A stretch of 64,000 nucleotides of DNA from Pedobacter sp. Leaf250 (GTDB lineage Bacteria; Bacteroidota; Bacteroidia; Sphingobacteriales; Sphingobacteriaceae): the NCBI RefSeq assembly GCF_920984735.1, contig NZ_CAKLBU010000004.1, positions 186,001-250,000 of the forward strand, in the 5' to 3' direction. This document shows positions 49,192-56,928 of this stretch, piece by piece; position 1 is the first letter of the stretch, and the number at the start of each line of letters is the position of its first letter. Below the pieces are notes generated by a model. It was not told the DNA's origin and searched no databases. It saw only the letters and a program-made list of their open reading frames with translations. A program made the translations under genes and the position numbers.

Positions 49192-49256
49192 ACTCATAAA
49201 ATATATTTGGTTTGTTGTTTCTGATTAAATTCTGCTTTAACCTTTCAGCTTTCAGC

Positions 49257-50408
49257 TTAATTTAATATCTCTCTCGCAATTACAATCTTTTGTATTTCTG
49301 ATGTTCCCTCTCCTATTGTACATAATTTGCTGTCGCGATAAAATTTTTCTACCGGGAAATCTTTGGTATAACCGTAACCTCCAAATATCTGTACAGCTTC
49401 AGTAGCTACTTTAACCGAAACTTCTGAAGCAAAATATTTTGCCATTGCCGATTCTTTCGTCATAGGCAAATGCCTGTTTTTTAAATCAGCTGCCTGGCGG
49501 ATTAATAATTCGGAGGCTTCAATTTCAGTGGCCATATCTGCCAGTTTAAAACTAATAGCCTGAAAACTCGAAATAGGCTGTCCAAACTGCTGACGCTGTT
49601 TCGAGTAGGAAACCGCAGCATCAAAAGCACCTTTTGCAATCCCTAAAGCTAATGCGGCAATAGAAATCCTTCCACCATCCAATACCTTCATGGCTTGTTT
49701 AAATCCTTCGCCAACATTACCCAACAAATTTGTCTTTGGCACACGGCAGTTATCAAAAATCATTTCGGTAGTTTCTGAAGCCCGCATACCCAGTTTATTT
49801 TCCTTTTTACCTGCAGAAAAGCCTGGTGTTCCCCGCTCTACCACAATTGCAGAAATGCCTTTCGAACTGCCTTGTTCGCCGGTTCTCACCATTACAACAG
49901 CCACATCTCCACTTTTACCATGGGTAATCCAGTTTTTTGCGCCGTTGATAACATAATCATCACCATCTTCAACGGCAGTAGTCATCATTCTCAAAGCATC
50001 CGAGCCGGTGTTTGCCTCCGTTAATCCCCAGGCACCAATCCATTCAGCAGTAGCTAATTTTGGTAGCCAGCGTTGCTTTTGTTCTTCATTTGCAAAAGCC
50101 AAAATATGGCCGGTACAAAGCGAATTATGAGCGGCTAGCGATAAACCTATTGAGCCACAAACGCGGGCCACTTCTACAATTACATCTACATATTCCTGAT
50201 AACCCAGGCCCGAGCCACCATATTCTTCAGGAACCAAAACACCCATTAAACCTAAATCTCCCAATTGCTTAAACAACTCCACAGGAAAATGCTGTGCTTC
50301 ATCCCACTCCATGATATTCGGACGTATGTTTTTCTCTGCAAAATCACGGACCATGGCCTTTACATTTTGTTGAGTTTCTGTTTCTGAAAAATTAAAGCTA
50401 ACGCTCAT
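49257..50408 (-). CDS. acyl-CoA dehydrogenase
   Basis: FAD-dependent enzyme of about 383 residues for the first oxidation step of fatty-acid or branched-chain acyl-CoA breakdown. Visible motifs are [12 protein letters not shown] (FAD/substrate loop), [71 protein letters not shown], and the catalytic-Glu segment GEGTSEIQK near the end. The base there places it with the short/medium-chain type. The ATG at 50408 ([10 protein letters not shown]) is preferred over the earlier TTG-type start at 50438. No electron-transfer flavoprotein genes are adjacent. Confidence 0.94.
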   Translation of the reverse strand: MSVSFNFSETETQQNVKAMVRDFAEKNIRPNIMEWDEAQHFPVELFKQLGDLGLMGVLVPEEYGGSGLGYQEYVDVIVEVARVCGSIGLSLAAHNSLCTGHILAFANEEQKQRWLPKLATAEWIGAWGLTEANTGSDALRMMTTAVEDGDDYVINGAKNWITHGKSGDVAVVMVRTGEQGSSKGISAIVVERGTPGFSAGKKENKLGMRASETTEMIFDNCRVPKTNLLGNVGEGFKQAMKVLDGGRISIAALALGIAKGAFDAAVSYSKQRQQFGQPISSFQAISFKLADMATEIEASELLIRQAADLKNRHLPMTKESAMAKYFASEVSVKVATEAVQIFGGYGYTKDFPVEKFYRDSKLCTIGEGTSEIQKIVIAREILN

Positions 50409-50880
50409 TATTTTTATATTTAAAGTTAGTTCTGGCAATTATAAACAATTATTTTATAGTTAATTGCCATTATAAATTTGCAGCTAAGCAGAATGAAATG
50501 GTATTCAGTTCAATTAGTTTGATGATTAATTTCAAACCTTTAAATTCTGTTGCTAATGAGCCAATTATTTATTTTAACTTTTTTCAAATAATTTAAAAGC
50601 TTTGTCTTTAAATCAAAATAAAGAAGAGATGATGGGATATGTGGTTAATGGTATTGTCTTTAATTAAATAAACCCGATTGCAACAAAAATCCTTTTTTGC
50701 CTTCCGATAGTTGTTATCTGATGAATATTAGCATGTAAGATGTGTTCATCGGATCACTGATATTCCATCACCAAAAAAGATTGAAGCGTAAAGCGGGACT
50801 GACCAAACCGATTGATGCTGAAATTGCTTTACAAATAAAAATGATATACGTTCTTTCTGTAAATTGATCATACCATTTTT
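50409..50880. other. intergenic region with a degenerate repeat copy
   Basis: No gene seen. About 50665-50822 runs from AACCCGATTGCAACAAAAATCC to AAAGCGGGACTGACC, the clearest of the four degenerate repeat copies in the window. The part at 50460-50640 is plain AT-rich DNA. Confidence 0.5.
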
Positions 50881-51780
50881 TTAAAAAGAGATATATGGCG
50901 TTATTTTATCAATAACCTGCTGATTGAGGATTGCGATTTTTTTCAAATCAGCCAGACTTGAATAATTACCATGCTGCTTTCTATATTGAATAATCGCATT
51001 AATTTGTTTGTACGAAAGATAAGGATTACCCTTCAAATCGTTGAATTGTGCGGTATTGAGATTAACAACCTTTAATGAAACCGTGCTGATAGTAATTTGA
51101 TTTTTGATCTCCTCGTAACGGGTAGAATCCAATCCGTAAACTTCCATGAGCTGCTCTTTTTTATAAAAGCCACCCAAGCGCTCTCTATACTTTAAAATTC
51201 GATTAGCGAATGTACCACCAATCCCTTTAATTTCATCTAGCTGGGCAGAATCTGCCGTATTGATATCGACAATTACCAGTGGTTTTTTAACATACTCTTT
51301 CTTCTCATAAGTAAATTCTCTCTTCGGATAATTACTGGTCTGGTTTTCTATCCTGACGTAAGGAATCAACTTTTTATACATCTCTGGAGAAATGGTGTAC
51401 ATTTTTTGAAGATCTTCTGCTTTGTAAAACTTACCACCTTTGTTGGTGTAGTTTACAATTGATTGCGCTTGTTTACGAGATAAACCCAAACTTTGCCAGC
51501 CTTCGGCATTTAAACTATTTGGGTCAAAATTAAATAGTGTAACCTTTCTCGATCCGTTTGAAGTTTCTATTCGATCTCTGGTATACTGAAAATTTTGCTG
51601 ATCGGTAATTTCTATTTTCTGAATTTTGGCTAAAAGATTTGGATCATCTTTCTCCAGCTGAATAGAATTAACATATATAATAGGTATAAGCTTGATGAAA
51701 ACAATGATCAGAATCAAAATCAACAAACCATTGAATTCGCCCTTGCTGAAACCAAAATGTTTATTGAGCCAAATTCTCAT
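50881..51780 (-). CDS. helix-hairpin-helix (ComEA-like) protein with membrane anchor
   Basis: A 299-residue protein starting at the ATG at 51780. One membrane segment (about 17-37) is followed by a linker and three helix-hairpin-helix units. The first is around FDPNSLNAEGWQSLGLSRKQAQ, the second VDINTADSAQLDEIKGIGGTFANRILKYRERLGGF, and the third VNLNTAQFNDLKGNPYLSYKQINAI. The middle one is the best match to ComEA-type DNA-binding repeats. It probably binds DNA outside the cytoplasmic membrane, though uptake is unproven in this group. It is divergent from the acyltransferase gene, 92 bp apart. Confidence 0.85.
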   Translation of the reverse strand: MRIWLNKHFGFSKGEFNGLLILILIIVFIKLIPIIYVNSIQLEKDDPNLLAKIQKIEITDQQNFQYTRDRIETSNGSRKVTLFNFDPNSLNAEGWQSLGLSRKQAQSIVNYTNKGGKFYKAEDLQKMYTISPEMYKKLIPYVRIENQTSNYPKREFTYEKKEYVKKPLVIVDINTADSAQLDEIKGIGGTFANRILKYRERLGGFYKKEQLMEVYGLDSTRYEEIKNQITISTVSLKVVNLNTAQFNDLKGNPYLSYKQINAIIQYRKQHGNYSSLADLKKIAILNQQVIDKITPYISF

Positions 51781-51872
51781 GTGCGATATGACGTGTGTAT
51801 TATAAATATAAATCTTATTTTTGGAATTGCAAAACTCTCGGGTTTTGGCTATCAACAATCTAAGAATAATAT

Positions 51873-53624
51873 ATGAAGATCATTACTACCTCTGAGTTTG
51901 CGAAAGCGACCAAGATAGATAAACTTGGTGTGCCAGGTTTAGCCGGCTTGATGATGGAGATCATGAAACTGAATGACATTAACGATGTTTTCGCTCAAAA
52001 CCAACACTTTAAAGGCTTAGAATTTGTAGATAAAATTTTGGAAACCATTGGGGTTTCTATCGAATTTGACGAGGACGATTTAAAAAGCATCCCTAAAACA
52101 GGTCCATTTATCGCGATTGCAAACCATCCTTATGGCGGTGTTGAAGGCTTGGCTTTAGTTAAACTTTTATGCACTGTTCGTCCTGATGCGAAGGTAATGG
52201 TTAATTTCATCCTGAAAAAAATTCCAAACCTCGATGAATTTTTCGTTGCTGTAAATCCTTTTGAAAATGTACAGCATTCATCAAGCATTAGCGGTTTAAA
52301 AACAACTTTCGATTTACTGAGAAACGGAACGCCTATTGGAATTTTCCCTGCAGGAGAAGTTTCTACATTTAAATTAGATGCACAACAGGTTACCGATAGA
52401 ATGTGGCATCCGGTAGTGGGGAAATTAATTGCAAAGGCAAAAGTTCCGGTTGTACCCATTTATTTTCATGGGAACAATGGGGTTCTTTTTAATATTTTAA
52501 GCTTTATACACCCTACATTACGCACAGCAAAACTTCCTTCTGAGTTTTTAAATAAACAAGGCTTAACCATTAAAGTAAGAATTGGTAAGGCTATTGCTCC
52601 GGCAGAGGTTTCACATATGAACAGCAGCAACAAATTGATGGATTTTTTGCGTGCCCGTACCTATGCCCTTGGTGTTGGTTTAGATCAGGAAAAGAGATTA
52701 TTCAATCCGCTAAAACTCTTTAAAATAAAGAAAAAACCTGCTGAAGTAATTGAAGAAACATCAAGGGTTTTAATAAAAGCCGAGGTAGAAACGCTCGAAG
52801 ATTTTAAGGTATGGACAGAAAAGAATTACGAGGTATATATCGTTCCCACTTTAAAAATCCCTAACATATTAAGGGAAATTGGTCGCTTGCGTGAAATAAC
52901 CTTCCGTGAAGTTGGAGAGGGAACAAATAAAAAAATCGATCTGGATAATTACGACATCTACTACAACCACCTGTTTATTTGGGATAGGGATTTGGAAAAT
53001 ATAGTTGGTGCTTATCGCATTGGCAAGGGCGATGAAATTTTGGAAAGCATGGGCCGAAGGGGCTTTTACCTGTCCGAACTTTTTAAAATGAAAGATCAGT
53101 TTTACCCGATGCTGAAACAAGGAATCGAACTAGGCCGATCGTGGATTAGAAAAGAATATCAAGGGAAACCACTTCCATTATTTTTATTGTGGAAAGGTAT
53201 TTTAAAATACCTGATTGATAATCCACAATACCGTTTCATGTTTGGTCCGGTTAGCATTAGCAACAGTTTTTCAAAGTTTAGCAAAGCTTTAATTGTAGAT
53301 TACATTACCAAAAACCATTTCGATTATGAAATGGCAAAATATGTGAAACCAAGAAATAAATTTAAAGCAGATTTACTTCCAATATCAACCGATACTTTGG
53401 TTGATAGCAGTGAATCATTTAAGGATTTAGACAGTATTATCGGCGACATTGAAAATTCGCACATTAAAATCCCTGTTTTATTGAGGCAGTATATGAATCT
53501 GAATGCAAAGATTATTTCTTTTAATATCGATCCGAAATTTTCTGATTGTTTGGATGGCTTCTTAGTGGTTGATACACATAATATTCCGCCAGAGATGCTG
53601 GAGAAATTAGGCAAAAACTTATAG
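51873..53624 (+). CDS. two-domain acyltransferase: PlsC-like plus GNAT-like (OlsF type)
   Basis: A 583-residue protein fusing two acyltransferase domains. Residues about 60-270 are a lysophospholipid acyltransferase domain: the HxxxxD block reads NHPYGGVEG (His85, Glu91), followed by FPAGEVS and VPVVPIYFHG. Residues about 320-480 are a GNAT-like N-acyltransferase domain of the hemolysin/OlsB type (EIGRLREITFREVGEGTN, DLENIVGAYRIG, ELGRSWIRKEYQGK). This is the layout of OlsF, which makes ornithine lipids in two steps; related proteins make glycine lipids in Bacteroidota. Which amino acid is used here is unknown. Confidence 0.85.
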   Translation: MKIITTSEFAKATKIDKLGVPGLAGLMMEIMKLNDINDVFAQNQHFKGLEFVDKILETIGVSIEFDEDDLKSIPKTGPFIAIANHPYGGVEGLALVKLLCTVRPDAKVMVNFILKKIPNLDEFFVAVNPFENVQHSSSISGLKTTFDLLRNGTPIGIFPAGEVSTFKLDAQQVTDRMWHPVVGKLIAKAKVPVVPIYFHGNNGVLFNILSFIHPTLRTAKLPSEFLNKQGLTIKVRIGKAIAPAEVSHMNSSNKLMDFLRARTYALGVGLDQEKRLFNPLKLFKIKKKPAEVIEETSRVLIKAEVETLEDFKVWTEKNYEVYIVPTLKIPNILREIGRLREITFREVGEGTNKKIDLDNYDIYYNHLFIWDRDLENIVGAYRIGKGDEILESMGRRGFYLSELFKMKDQFYPMLKQGIELGRSWIRKEYQGKPLPLFLLWKGILKYLIDNPQYRFMFGPVSISNSFSKFSKALIVDYITKNHFDYEMAKYVKPRNKFKADLLPISTDTLVDSSESFKDLDSIIGDIENSHIKIPVLLRQYMNLNAKIISFNIDPKFSDCLDGFLVVDTHNIPPEMLEKLGKNL

Positions 53625-53633
53625 CTTTTAAAT

Positions 53634-53670
53634 AAAAATACCCAGACATCCATCTGGGTATTTTTGTTAT
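53634..53670. terminator. terminator after the two-domain acyltransferase gene
   Basis: Perfect 13-bp stem (53634-53646 and 53653-53665; core AATACCCAGA), flanked by A-run and T-run so it could work in either direction. It faces the convergent acetyltransferase gene. Confidence 0.9.
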
Positions 53671-53816
53671 CAACTAACCTAAACTTTATAAATACTAACC
53701 AAATATTTATAGTGCAAATATGAGGTTGCAGTATTAAGAATAAATTAACTTAGCGTTATAAAATTCATTAATTACTCGGTTAAAATCGAAGATGAATGGC
53801 TGAATGCAATATTGAG

Positions 53817-54338
53817 CTAACCCAATATTTTGCGCATCATTAAATCGGTTTGTTCTTCATCGCCCATTTTAAAAATATGTTTGCTAAATGGCACAAAACC
53901 ATTTTTTTCATAAAAGCGTATAGCCTTGGGGTTTTCTTCCCAAACACCTAACCAAATGGATTTCTTTTGATTTTCGATTGCAATTTCAATTGCTTTATCG
54001 TATAGCAGTTGACCAATTTTCTTTCCATGATAATCTGCCAATACATAAATCCGTTCAATTTCCAAAGAATCTTCTTCTTGAAGCTCTGTTTGAGCATCTG
54101 TAAAATTCACTTTTAAATAGCCTATTGCATCCTCTTCATCCCAGGCCATAAAAAATTGTGAATGCTCATTATTCAATTCTGATTTCACTTTGTCTACATT
54201 AAAACTGGTTTGCAAATAAGCTTCAATAACATCCCTCGGATTGTTTGGTGCAAAAGTTTCAGAGAAAGTTTTGCGGCCTATTTCCTGTAAAATTTTATAA
54301 TCGGAAATTGTAAGCGATGAAATTTTAATATGGCTCAT
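53817..54338 (-). CDS. GNAT acetyltransferase, PaiA-like (polyamine N-acetyltransferase)
   Basis: A 173-residue GNAT enzyme. It follows the B. subtilis PaiA pattern closely: FSETFAPNNPRDVIEAYLQTSFN, SQFFMAWDEEDAIGYLKVN, the substrate strand SLEIERIYVLADYHGKKIG with the acetyl-CoA pyrophosphate loop (HGKKIGQ), then KKSIWLGVWEENPKAIRFYEKNGF and MGDEEQTDLMM at the end. PaiA acetylates spermidine and spermine, so a polyamine or related amine is the likely substrate. Upstream, on the same strand, are a 20-codon reading frame and an intrinsic terminator that look like an attenuator. Confidence 0.87.
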   Translation of the reverse strand: MSHIKISSLTISDYKILQEIGRKTFSETFAPNNPRDVIEAYLQTSFNVDKVKSELNNEHSQFFMAWDEEDAIGYLKVNFTDAQTELQEEDSLEIERIYVLADYHGKKIGQLLYDKAIEIAIENQKKSIWLGVWEENPKAIRFYEKNGFVPFSKHIFKMGDEEQTDLMMRKILG

Positions 54339-54378
54339 CAGAGTAAATTTAATTTTAGAAAATCAGATTTATTTAAAC

Positions 54379-54413
54379 AAAAAAAGGTTACAACAATCGC
54401 TGTTGTAACCTTT
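54379..54413 (-). terminator. intrinsic terminator/attenuator before the PaiA-like gene
   Basis: Perfect 12-bp stem AAAGGTTACAAC / GTTGTAACCTTT (54402-54413 pairs with 54383-54394) with a 7-nt loop, ending in a T7 run on the minus strand. It lies 16 nt after the stop of a 20-codon upstream frame and 40 bp before the acetyltransferase ATG, so it ends the leader, not a full gene. Confidence 0.85.
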
Positions 54414-54429
54414 ATCTAAATTAACGCTC

Positions 54430-54492
54430 TCAATCTTTATGATTGTGATGCAAGGCTCTCACCCCTTGCTTCGACAAAAGTATAATTTTCAT
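54430..54492 (-). CDS. candidate 20-residue leader peptide rich in His at its end
   Basis: On the minus strand an ATG at 54490-54492 opens a frame of 20 codons ending in TGA (54430-54432). The product begins MKIILLSK and ends LHHNHKD, so three of the last six codons are His. The coding DNA can fold GCAAGG/CCTTGC (over codons 8-15) and CAATC/GATTG (over the Asn-His-Lys-Asp codons). The sequence GATTG recurs in the loop of the terminator that follows, so the His-codon region could pair with either copy. This is the architecture of translation-coupled attenuation. A weak -7-like TATTGTTG lies at 54509-54502. Confidence 0.5.
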   Translation of the reverse strand: MKIILLSKQGVRALHHNHKD

Positions 54493-54609
54493 TTTAAATA
54501 ACAACAATAAATTACTGTTATTTCATTTTTTTTTAAAAATTGTGTTAATCATGTTAATTTCCTGTAAACCACATTACATTTATTCACATAAAAAAATTGT
54601 TGCTTTTAA

Positions 54610-54639
54610 GTTAATATGATGTAAATTTAATGTAACCAA
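54610..54639 (+). promoter_or_regulatory. weak 11-bp phased repeats before the transglutaminase-like gene
   Basis: GTTAATAT (54610), GTAAATTT (54621) and GTAACCAA (54632) begin at exact 11-bp steps, ending 10 bp before the presumed TTG start. The first base pattern is weaker than in the related sites at 56.5, 58.4 and 61.3 kb, and no TAnnTTTG box follows. Confidence 0.3.
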
Positions 54640-54649
54640 ATATTGAAAA

Positions 54650-55852
54650 TTGAAAACAGGCTATTCCATAGATCGATTTAAATCAGCAATGTTATTTTGC
54701 CTGCTTCTATGCGGTTTCTCCGTTGCAGCTCAAAATCGTTCCTTTGAGTTTTACGATGGAACATTTAATTTCAATTTAAATCCTTCATTAATCATCGCTG
54801 TCCATACCAAACCTACTGCTGCCGAGGCATTAAATTTTTACAGTCAAATTGAATCAAAAGATATTCAGAAAATAGTTTCAGCTTTACAAGCTTATCGGGA
54901 GGAACATCACCTCAACGACTGGATTTATTACCAACTGATTAGGAAAACAGCTGAAGAAATTAGTCCGAAAGCTGAAAATTATTTCGGCTACACACTCTAC
55001 AAATGGTATTTATTAAGTAAATGTGGTTACGATGCCAGAATAGCAATTGGCAATGATCAGGTTGTTTTTTACATTAGAAATGATGAAGACATTAGTGATA
55101 TTCCCTTTTTTATCATTGATGATAAAAAATACATGTGTTTAAATTATCACGACTATGGAAAGCTTTTTAAGCAAAGTGTTTATGTTCCTGTTAAAATTAA
55201 AATACCAGAAGCCACTAAATCTTTTTCTTACAAGGTTACGCGGATGCCTGAGTTTAAACCTGAAAATTATGAAGAAAAGGAGATTCAATTTAGCTATAAA
55301 CAAAAGGTTTATCATTTTAAATTGAAAGTGAATGAAGACGTTCAAAAGATATTTAAAAATTATCCTGTGGTAGATTATGAAAGCTATTTTAATATTCCGC
55401 TAAGTAGAGAAACCTACAGCTCATTAATCCCTATTTTGAAAGAAAACACCAAACACATGGCCCAGAAAAAGGGCGTAGATTATCTGATGCGGTTTACCCG
55501 TTATGCTTTCTTGTATGAAGATGACGGACAGAATTTTGGTAAGGAAAAAAGATTATCGCCAGAACAGACCCTATTAAACAAATACAGCGATTGCGACGAT
55601 AGAGCAGGATTATTTTTCTTTTTAGTGAAAGAGATTTACAATTTACCTATGATCGCTTTGCTTTATCCTACACATTTAACTATGGCGGTACAGTTCGATA
55701 AACCTGTTGGTAATTTCATCACCTACCAGGGCAAAAAATATTCATTTTGCGAGCCTACTCCACAAAGCCAGGATTTGAAAATTGGTCAGATTTCGAACAA
55801 CTTAAAAAATATTAAGTACGAAATTGTGTATGCATACAATCCCCTAAAATGA
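54650..55852 (+). CDS. exported transglutaminase-like cysteine protein
   Basis: A 400-residue exported protein. Signal peptide ends in VAAQ (about residue 28). The C-terminal 120 residues have the transglutaminase/papain-like core: Cys315 in KYSDCDDRAGLFFFLV, His342 in YPTHLTMAVQF, and an acidic residue in SFCEPT. It may cleave or cross-link peptides, or be an inactive binding module. The N-terminal 270 residues are not recognised. No upstream ATG exists; the frame opens with TTG at 54650, supported because the next ATG (54689) would remove the charged part of the signal peptide. Confidence 0.78.
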   Translation: MKTGYSIDRFKSAMLFCLLLCGFSVAAQNRSFEFYDGTFNFNLNPSLIIAVHTKPTAAEALNFYSQIESKDIQKIVSALQAYREEHHLNDWIYYQLIRKTAEEISPKAENYFGYTLYKWYLLSKCGYDARIAIGNDQVVFYIRNDEDISDIPFFIIDDKKYMCLNYHDYGKLFKQSVYVPVKIKIPEATKSFSYKVTRMPEFKPENYEEKEIQFSYKQKVYHFKLKVNEDVQKIFKNYPVVDYESYFNIPLSRETYSSLIPILKENTKHMAQKKGVDYLMRFTRYAFLYEDDGQNFGKEKRLSPEQTLLNKYSDCDDRAGLFFFLVKEIYNLPMIALLYPTHLTMAVQFDKPVGNFITYQGKKYSFCEPTPQSQDLKIGQISNNLKNIKYEIVYAYNPLK

Positions 55853-55874
55853 TCAAAGCAAAGTGATAATTGAT

Positions 55875-55904
55875 GTTAACTTAATATTAACATAACGTAA
55901 TCTT
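55875..55904 (+). promoter_or_regulatory. 11-bp phased TTAAC repeats (Pho-box-like), two good units
   Basis: GTTAACTT (55875) and ATTAACAT (55886) are exactly 11 bp apart; a third unit GTAATCTT (55897) is weaker. They lie 80 bp before a small gene. No clear TAnnTTTG box follows. Confidence 0.4.
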
Positions 55905-55983
55905 ATTGCTAAAGAGAGAAATTACTGGTCTTTTGAGGTATTTTCGATTTCTAATATCTTTTAGAAGCTAAAAATCAATCGCT

Positions 55984-56259
55984 ATGTCAGCAGTAATTTA
56001 CAACGTAATCAAAGAATTTTTTGTTGAAATCCATGGTTATCCGGTTAAAGCAAGGATTATGTCGCCAATTAGTGATGAAAATAGTTTCAAATTTCAAATC
56101 AGTCACTATTTCAAAAGCAAAAGTGATTCGGATGCAAGCGAACCCGCTTCTACATTTACCTCATACGCCAATGCAGAAAGGCATTTATTAGCTTATTTGG
56201 AAGCATTTCAAAACACATTGGATTTAGGTGGTGAAGTAGCTGAAGGCAGTAAGTTTTAG
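55984..56259 (+). CDS. small soluble protein, unknown
   Basis: A 91-residue protein without signal peptide or membrane segment. I recognise no family. It reads as two or three strands (VEIHGYPVKARIMSP, FKFQISHYFKS), a Ser/Asp loop, and a helix NAERHLLAYLEAFQNTLDLG. The start is the ATG at 55984. Its stop codon overlaps the stop of the convergent 52-codon gene by 2 bp. TTAAC repeats upstream may control it. Confidence 0.65.
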   Translation: MSAVIYNVIKEFFVEIHGYPVKARIMSPISDENSFKFQISHYFKSKSDSDASEPASTFTSYANAERHLLAYLEAFQNTLDLGGEVAEGSKF

Positions 56260-56414
56260 CTGTTTTTCTTATCACCTTTTTCTGTTGGCAATTCCTCATC
56301 CATCAACTCCTGTTCGTATTCCTTTTTATCTTTATGGTTTCTAATAACTAAGAAGATAACCAAAACGATTACAAAAACAATTACAGCGACTACAACTGGC
56401 AAATTTATACCCAT
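56256..56414 (-). CDS. 52-residue single-helix membrane protein
   Basis: A complete short frame from an ATG at 56412-56414 to TAA at 56256-56258. It encodes an N-terminal hydrophobic helix of about 20 residues (Val/Ile/Phe/Leu-rich, residues 5-24), then a Lys/Glu-rich cytosolic tail (RNHKDKKEYEQELMDEEL). The codon pattern and strict hydrophobic/charged split argue for a real small protein. No family recognised. It is convergent with the 91-residue gene, overlapping at the stop codons. Confidence 0.65.
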   Translation of the reverse strand: MGINLPVVVAVIVFVIVLVIFLVIRNHKDKKEYEQELMDEELPTEKGDKKNS

Positions 56415-56490
56415 TACAATTTATTTAGTGATCATCAGATCAGAATGAAGATACGTGTAAATATTCTTGATGTTAACACACCATGCTAGG

Positions 56491-56538
56491 CTTAACATAA
56501 TCATAATGTTAATTTAACTTCTCGAAATTTTATCTTTG
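56491..56538 (+). promoter_or_regulatory. Pho-box-like promoter: three 11-bp units plus TATCTTTG
   Basis: CTTAACAT (56491), CATAATGT (56502) and TTTAACTT (56513) start at exact 11-bp steps with TAA at a fixed place in each. Ten bases later is a perfect -7 box TATCTTTG (56531-56538), 19 bp before the ATG. No TTG at -33, as expected for an activator-dependent promoter. Regulator identity is inferred by analogy to Pho boxes. Confidence 0.6.
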
Positions 56539-56557
56539 GAGAAATCCATATTTTTAA

Positions 56558-56863
56558 ATGAAGAAGAATAAATCCAAGTCGAAAAATCAATCGACAAGCA
56601 AAAAACTACGTAAAGAATTAGAATCAAAATTAGCATTAGCATTTAACGAAGTGGTAAGCCAATTTGGCAAAGCAAAGAAAACAGATAAATTAATCGAGAA
56701 ACTTGCCAAGCAACTTTCGAAAAAGGTTGCACTTACTAAAAAAGATGATTCCATCACTCCGTTCATTAAAGAGGAAGATAACCTATCTTCACCAATTGAA
56801 CAGGGGATTGAAAATAAAGTTGCGAGTAAAAAAGCTAAATCTGATACTACAAAAACAATATAA
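56558..56863 (+). CDS. Lys-rich small protein, unknown
   Basis: A 101-residue, strongly basic protein. The first 20 residues and the end are Lys/Ser/Thr-rich low complexity; the middle (about 18-60) is a predicted amphipathic helix pair (LRKELESKLALAFNEVVSQFGKAKKTDKLIEKLAKQLSKKV). It may bind nucleic acid or act as a small nucleoid-like protein, but nothing specific is seen. Pho-box-like repeats and a perfect -7 box precede it. Confidence 0.72.
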   Translation: MKKNKSKSKNQSTSKKLRKELESKLALAFNEVVSQFGKAKKTDKLIEKLAKQLSKKVALTKKDDSITPFIKEEDNLSSPIEQGIENKVASKKAKSDTTKTI

Positions 56864-56902
56864 AAAAAAGGGCCAGAAATAAATTTCTGGCCCTTTTTTT
56901 TT
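56861..56902. terminator. bidirectional terminator between the Lys-rich protein and beta-helix lipoprotein genes
   Basis: Perfect 12-bp stem AGGGCCAGAAAT / ATTTCTGGCCCT (56869-56880 and 56883-56894), flanked by A8 and T9 so it works on both strands. Confidence 0.93.
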
Positions 56903-56928
56903 ATAGTTTAACGTTGTAATGTTTGTGA

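Noticed and set aside
51873..53624. Two-domain acyltransferase as a haemolysin
   Set aside because: Hemolysin is a legacy label for the GNAT-like domain; the PlsC-like domain in front makes lipid acylation the better reading.
54430..54492. Leader frame as a plain hisL of a histidine operon
   Set aside because: No histidine biosynthesis gene follows; the downstream gene is a PaiA-like acetyltransferase that ends at a terminator.
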